This document shows, one piece after another, positions 61,201 through 64,000 of a DNA stretch of 64,000 nucleotides (positions are counted from its first letter, which is position 1; every line of letters begins with the position of its first letter). This stretch comes from Rhodocyclales bacterium. GTDB taxonomy: Bacteria > Pseudomonadota > Gammaproteobacteria > Burkholderiales > Rhodocyclaceae. Under the pieces are notes generated by a model that did not search any database, was not told the origin of the DNA, and worked only from the letters and a program-made list of their open reading frames with translations. The stretch spans positions 388,038-452,037 of the forward strand of contig JACRPA010000005.1 in NCBI GenBank assembly GCA_016214145.1. The letters run 5' to 3'. Position numbers and translations under genes: made by a program.

Positions 61201-62935
61201 CGCCGCCGCCAAAGAGATTGCCGGAGGCGATGCTGCTGCCGGCGCCGCCGATGAGCGCCGATTCCTGCACGGTTGCCAGATCGTCCAGGGCGCCGTGCGC
61301 CGTGAGGTTAACCGTGGCGGTGCTGGTCTGGCCGTCGTCGTCCTGCAGGGTATAGGTGAAACTGGCCGTGCCGGCGGCGCCCGGCGTCCAGGTGTAGTAA
61401 CTGCCGTTGTCGACCAGGCCGGCCAGCGGCGTGGAGGAGGTGATCGCGGCATGGTCGAACAGCGTATCGTTGGCCAGCAGCGAAGCCTTGCTGATGTTGA
61501 TCGGCGTGCCGAGCACGGTGCTGTAGCTGTCGCCCACGGCGAGCGGGGCGCCATCGCTGACCGGGACGACGCTGATCGATGCCGTCGCGGAGGGCGAGAC
61601 GCCGCCCAGGTTGTCCACCGCATTGAAATTGAAGCCGGCGCTGCCGTTCCAGTCGACCGGCGGCATGTAGTAGAGCGTCAGGGCATTGCCGCTTGCCGCC
61701 AGCATCGTGCCGGTGGGCGCCAGTTGCGTCATGGCCGCATCCAGGTAGAGCTGGCCGTAGGCGGGCAGGTTGGACAGCGTGAAATTGGCGACGCTGCCAT
61801 CGGCATCGCTGCCCGTCAGCGTTACCGGAATGAGTGCGTCCTCGTTGCCGCTAGCCGAGACGGCATTGGCCGCGGGCGGGGTATTGGCGGCGACCATGTT
61901 GATCGTGGCCGTGGCCGTATTGGAATTGCTGCTGCCGTCCGTGACAGTCACCGTGATGGTGCGCGCGGTGAGGTCCGGCGAACCGGCCGAGTTGTTGAAG
62001 GTGACCGCGCGGATCGCCAACTGGTAGTCGGACCAGAATGCGCTGCCGGAAAGCGTCACCACGTTGCCGGCCAGGCTGGCGGTGATGCCGGCGGGGAGCG
62101 AGCCCCAGGACAGCGTGTCGCCGGCCTGGGAGTTGGTCAGCGTGATGGTGGCGCCGGTGATATTGCTGCTGTCGGCGTCGGCGATGCTGATGTCGGTGTC
62201 GCTCACCGGCACGCTGGCGCGGGTATCCACGCTGAAGAAGGATGTGTATCCGGTTCCGGCCGCGCTGGCATCCAGGTCAAGAACCGGCGCGTCATTGACG
62301 GCGACCACATTGATTGTTGCCGTGGCCGAGTTGGACGTGGCGCTGCCATCCGTTACCGTCACGGTAATGCTGCGCGGCGTCCCGTCGGGCGTTTCGGCGG
62401 TGTTGGCGAAGGTGATGGCGCGGATTGCCGTCTGGTAGTCCGCCAAAGTGGCGCTGCCCGACAGCAGGACGATATTCCCCGCCACTGTGGCGGTTATACC
62501 CGCAGGCAGCGAGCCCGCCGCCAATACGTCACCGGCCTTAGGGTTGCTCAGCGTGATGGTGGCGCCGGTGATGTTGGCGCTGTCGACGTCGGCGATGCTG
62601 ACATCGGTGTCGGCAATCGCCACCGCCGCGCCGTTCTCGGTGAAGGTCGTGGTGTAGCCGGTGCCCGCCGCGCTGGCGTCGAGGTCCAGTGTCGGGGCGT
62701 CATTGACCGCCGTGATATTGACGGTGGTCGTTGCGGTGTTCGAGTTGGCGGAGCCATCGGTCACCACCACGGTAATGCTGCGCGGGGTGGTGCTCGGGTT
62801 GTCCGAGGTGTTCGAGAAGGTGACTGCCCGGATCGCGGTCTGGTAGTTGGCCAGGGTGGCGCTGCCGGAGAGCGTCACCACGTTGCCGGCCAGGCTGGCG
62901 GTGATGCCGCCCGGCAGCGCGCCCCAGGCGAGCAC
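58241..62935 (-). CDS. Giant RTX adhesin (LapA-like), C-terminal part
   Basis: About 1564 residues in one open frame. In order: roughly 136-residue cadherin-like repeats (DAPTLDLDAS...), Ig-like linker domains, a von Willebrand A domain with MIDAS motif TVDTSGSMAEE near residue 680, more linkers, RTX nonapeptide repeats with GGxGxDxL near 1335-1445 (GLAGNDTLSGGGGHDIIQGG), and a type I secretion C-terminal target region. In LapA systems such adhesins are retained at the outer membrane. Upstream frame is broken (see next entry). Confidence 0.9.
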   Translation of the reverse strand: MLAWGALPGGITASLAGNVVTLSGSATLANYQTAIRAVTFSNTSDNPSTTPRSITVVVTDGSANSNTATTTVNITAVNDAPTLDLDASAAGTGYTTTFTENGAAVAIADTDVSIADVDSANITGATITLSNPKAGDVLAAGSLPAGITATVAGNIVLLSGSATLADYQTAIRAITFANTAETPDGTPRSITVTVTDGSATSNSATATINVVAVNDAPVLDLDASAAGTGYTSFFSVDTRASVPVSDTDISIADADSSNITGATITLTNSQAGDTLSWGSLPAGITASLAGNVVTLSGSAFWSDYQLAIRAVTFNNSAGSPDLTARTITVTVTDGSSNSNTATATINMVAANTPPAANAVSASGNEDALIPVTLTGSDADGSVANFTLSNLPAYGQLYLDAAMTQLAPTGTMLAASGNALTLYYMPPVDWNGSAGFNFNAVDNLGGVSPSATASISVVPVSDGAPLAVGDSYSTVLGTPINISKASLLANDTLFDHAAITSSTPLAGLVDNGSYYTWTPGAAGTASFTYTLQDDDGQTSTATVNLTAHGALDDLATVQESALIGGAGSSIASGNLFGGGETNTSVLSINGITPVAGVITVTTAIGQLVVNSTNGNYTYTLNSEANNSAPADNASVTDIFNYVGNNSSAALRVTVQDDRPVAANADVEIPESVLPSYNIVLTVDTSGSMAEEVRSVNADGTVTVMTRMAMTKLALISLVQEYFSQSADVQIRIIDFDTTAAIENGGAWFTSEEAAVAYINSSSPDNFPSGGSTNYQAALDATRTALGSPAAPDPGRQNIVYFLSDGDPTAGTTATGITNYLNYIAGSNVRSYAIGVGAGISNTTYLNQIHNVDSVGDGVVDNAIIVADVSKLEQELLATVPAAYGGNVVSANSSQGIVFGADGGYISSISVMLDTDGNSGTPEQLVTFSYNNATNVISSSGPFPPGFPTTANLLTLNASRGFAHGILVFDFQSGDYTYYTAGLASEGDTFALSFTATDLDGDTVSAMQTITVVDGKPVANADSDTLQPLSTSLEGNVVSGIGTDGGIALGSQLTSFTPQASGVDNPVDNASVTSIVFKGVTYNLTVNSSGSASGGSYTISGGRLTWTHASDGSQLVFGSNGYYRYSPPTADIPNPATSPTDKQVLFTSDPSLVPANGVTIQGMLRDSNVAGSGTLNYNATTGVGVTEGSSTNLNNLETLVVNFSSAVYAQGVQGLRFEIQNGGATEPLTFTFYHIDGHELGQYTVAANGWITMPAEYSNVGRVTILTDASSSLRVRTVEFDGVLNNASATPVAPEQVEYTLTDSDGDTSSATLTLNVVTNNLVGDGGANTVTGTTGNDYISGLAGNDTLSGGGGHDIIQGGDGNDAIDGGADDDTLTGGAGADTLTGGAGSDTLRGQDDNDTLDGGIGNDRLEGGGGNDILIGGDGNDVLIGGPGTDTLTGGLGADVFRWELADRGVKGNPATDTVTDFDAAPFVSGGDVLDLRDLLANESHTAGSTGNLSSFLHFEQSGSDTVVHISTTGGFSGGFVSNQEDHAILLQGVDLIGSFSTDQQIIQDLLNKGKLITD

Positions 62936-64000
62936 GTCGCCCGTCTGGGCGTTGGTCCGCCGTCATTGACGGTAACCGTGATGGTGCGCGGCGCCGTGCT
63001 CGGGTTGTCGCCGGTGTTCGAGAAGGTGACCGCCCGGATCGCCGTCTGGTAGTTGGCGATGGAGGCGCTTCCCGTCAAGGTAACCACGTTGCCGGCCAGG
63101 CTGGCCGTGATGCCGCCCGGCAGCGCGCCCCAGGCCAGCACGTCGCCGGCCTGGGCGTTGGTCAGCGTGATGGTGGCACTGGCCATGTTGGCGCTGTTGC
63201 TGTCGGTGATGACAACGTCGGCATCGGCGACGGAGACGGCAGCACCGTTTTCAGTGAAAGTAGTCTGGTATTCGGTGATCGTCGATCCGCTGCTGTCATT
63301 GGCGTCAAGATCGATGACCGGTCGATTGCCCGATCCGAGAATCGTCACGGTGGTGCTGGCCGTATTGCTGCTCAACGAGCCGTCGTTCACCGCTACCGTG
63401 ATGGTACGCTGGCCTGTGTTGGCCGACCCCGTATCGAAGCTCACAGCCCGTATTGCCGCCTGGTAGTCGGCCAGGGAGGCGGACCCGCTCAGGGTCATCG
63501 TAAATGTCGCGGCGTTCCAGCTTGCTGTGATGCCGCCCGGCAGCGCGCCCGCCACAAGAACATCGGTTCCCTGTCTGTTGGTTGCGCTGATGCTGATTGT
63601 CGCGCTTGTGATATTCGCGTTGTCCGGATCGGCCACACTGACATCGATGTCGCCGACGGGAATCGCATTGCCGGTATCAAGGTTGAAAAAAGTTGCGTAG
63701 CCGGTACCGGCGCCGCTGGCGTCGAGGTCCAGTGTCGGGGCGTCATTGACTGCCGTGATATTGACGGTGGTCGTTGCGGTGTTCGAGTTGGCGGAGCCAT
63801 CGGTCACCACCACGGTGATGCTGCGCGGGGTGGTGCTCGGATTGTCCGAGGTATTCGAAAAGGTGACTGCCCGGATCGCGGTCTGGTAGTTGGCCAGGGT
63901 GGCGCTGCCGGAGAGCGTCACCACGTTGCCGGCCAGGCTGGCGGTGATGCCGCCCGGCAGCGCGCCCCAGGCGAGCACGTCGCCCGTCTGGGCGTTGGTC
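62875..64000 (-). CDS. N-proximal part of the same RTX adhesin, frameshifted and cut by the window edge
   Basis: Open from the right edge down to about 62956 in one frame. It encodes further copies of the cadherin-like repeat, including GAGTGYATFFNLDTGN and NRPVIDLDANDSS variants. At TVTVNDGG the coding switches: the downstream unit continues in another frame at TNAQTGDVLAWG. About 69 residues of one unit (roughly 207 bp) are absent at the junction and the remaining frame is +1/-1, so this protein cannot continue into the larger part without a frameshift. Start codon lies outside the window. Confidence 0.8.
   Translation of the reverse strand, partial: TNAQTGDVLAWGALPGGITASLAGNVVTLSGSATLANYQTAIRAVTFSNTSDNPSTTPRSITVVVTDGSANSNTATTTVNITAVNDAPTLDLDASGAGTGYATFFNLDTGNAIPVGDIDVSVADPDNANITSATISISATNRQGTDVLVAGALPGGITASWNAATFTMTLSGSASLADYQAAIRAVSFDTGSANTGQRTITVAVNDGSLSSNTASTTVTILGSGNRPVIDLDANDSSGSTITEYQTTFTENGAAVSVADADVVITDSNSANMASATITLTNAQAGDVLAWGALPGGITASLAGNVVTLTGSASIANYQTAIRAVTFSNTGDNPSTAPRTITVTVNDGGPTPRRATCSPGARCRAASPPAWPATW

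Noticed and set aside
61295..63052. Plus-strand open frame opposite the adhesin repeats
   Set aside because: Gly/Arg-rich antisense reading of the repeat; no domain and no start context.

Overview
The window is a high-GC chromosomal segment from a facultatively anaerobic, microaerophilic betaproteobacterium. A Rhodocyclales-like organism is my inference from the protein flavour: a ccoNOQP-ccoG-fixH cluster beside ccoIS, fnr next to hemN, class I PHA synthase, three hemerythrins, NnrS proteins, and an ArnT-like glycosyltransferase beside a P-II gene. No rRNA, phage, transposase or CRISPR array was seen.

Positions 1-18.2 kb form a low-oxygen respiration and nitric-oxide block. It starts inside ccoI, then ccoS, a candidate FNR-activated small RNA, an Rrf2 regulator, a divergent FNR paralogue, a bacteriohemerythrin and OmpW. 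The cbb3 oxidase genes ccoNOQP, the assembly genes ccoG and fixH, a small membrane protein and a flavoprotein follow. Next come a hemerythrin, a universal stress protein, a beta-CASP nuclease, phaC, another hemerythrin, a DUF2249 protein and a haem-copper/NnrS-like membrane protein. FNR-type boxes (TTGAC/T-N4-A/GTCAA) lie at 1589, 4683, 12687, 16042 and 20292. Positions 18.2-29 kb hold a DNR-like regulator, fnr/hemN, copper handling genes (SafE-like, copA, ankyrin, copZ), nnrS, a small cytochrome c, a TraB/GumN protein and a glyoxalase-fold protein.

Positions 29.2-39.4 kb are a minus-strand iron island of tightly overlapping genes. In transcription order they are P19-like protein, OprB-like porin, cupredoxin, polyferredoxin, hemP, bfd, bfr, tonB, exbB, exbD, TonB receptor, PepSY protein and two small proteins. 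A near-perfect Fur-box palindrome (39422-39440) heads the cluster. Positions 39.6-53.6 kb are mostly housekeeping: ppa, nadE, glnB, arnT-like, smr, trxB, a Crp-type regulator, ftsK, lolA, rarA, serS, an MltF-like enzyme and tRNA-Ser(CGA). Positions 53.7-64 kb carry a c-di-GMP-controlled adhesin system: a TolC-type exporter with an extra C-terminal domain, LapG protease, LapD receptor and a giant RTX adhesin that runs off the right edge and is frameshifted inside its repeats.

The most unusual feature is a 25-bp dispersed sequence present about 12 times, both between genes and inside reading frames. It also forms the terminal inverted repeats of a 193-bp palindromic element. Several other intergenic repeats have been absorbed into the N-termini of envelope proteins (FixH, the cupredoxin, LolA).
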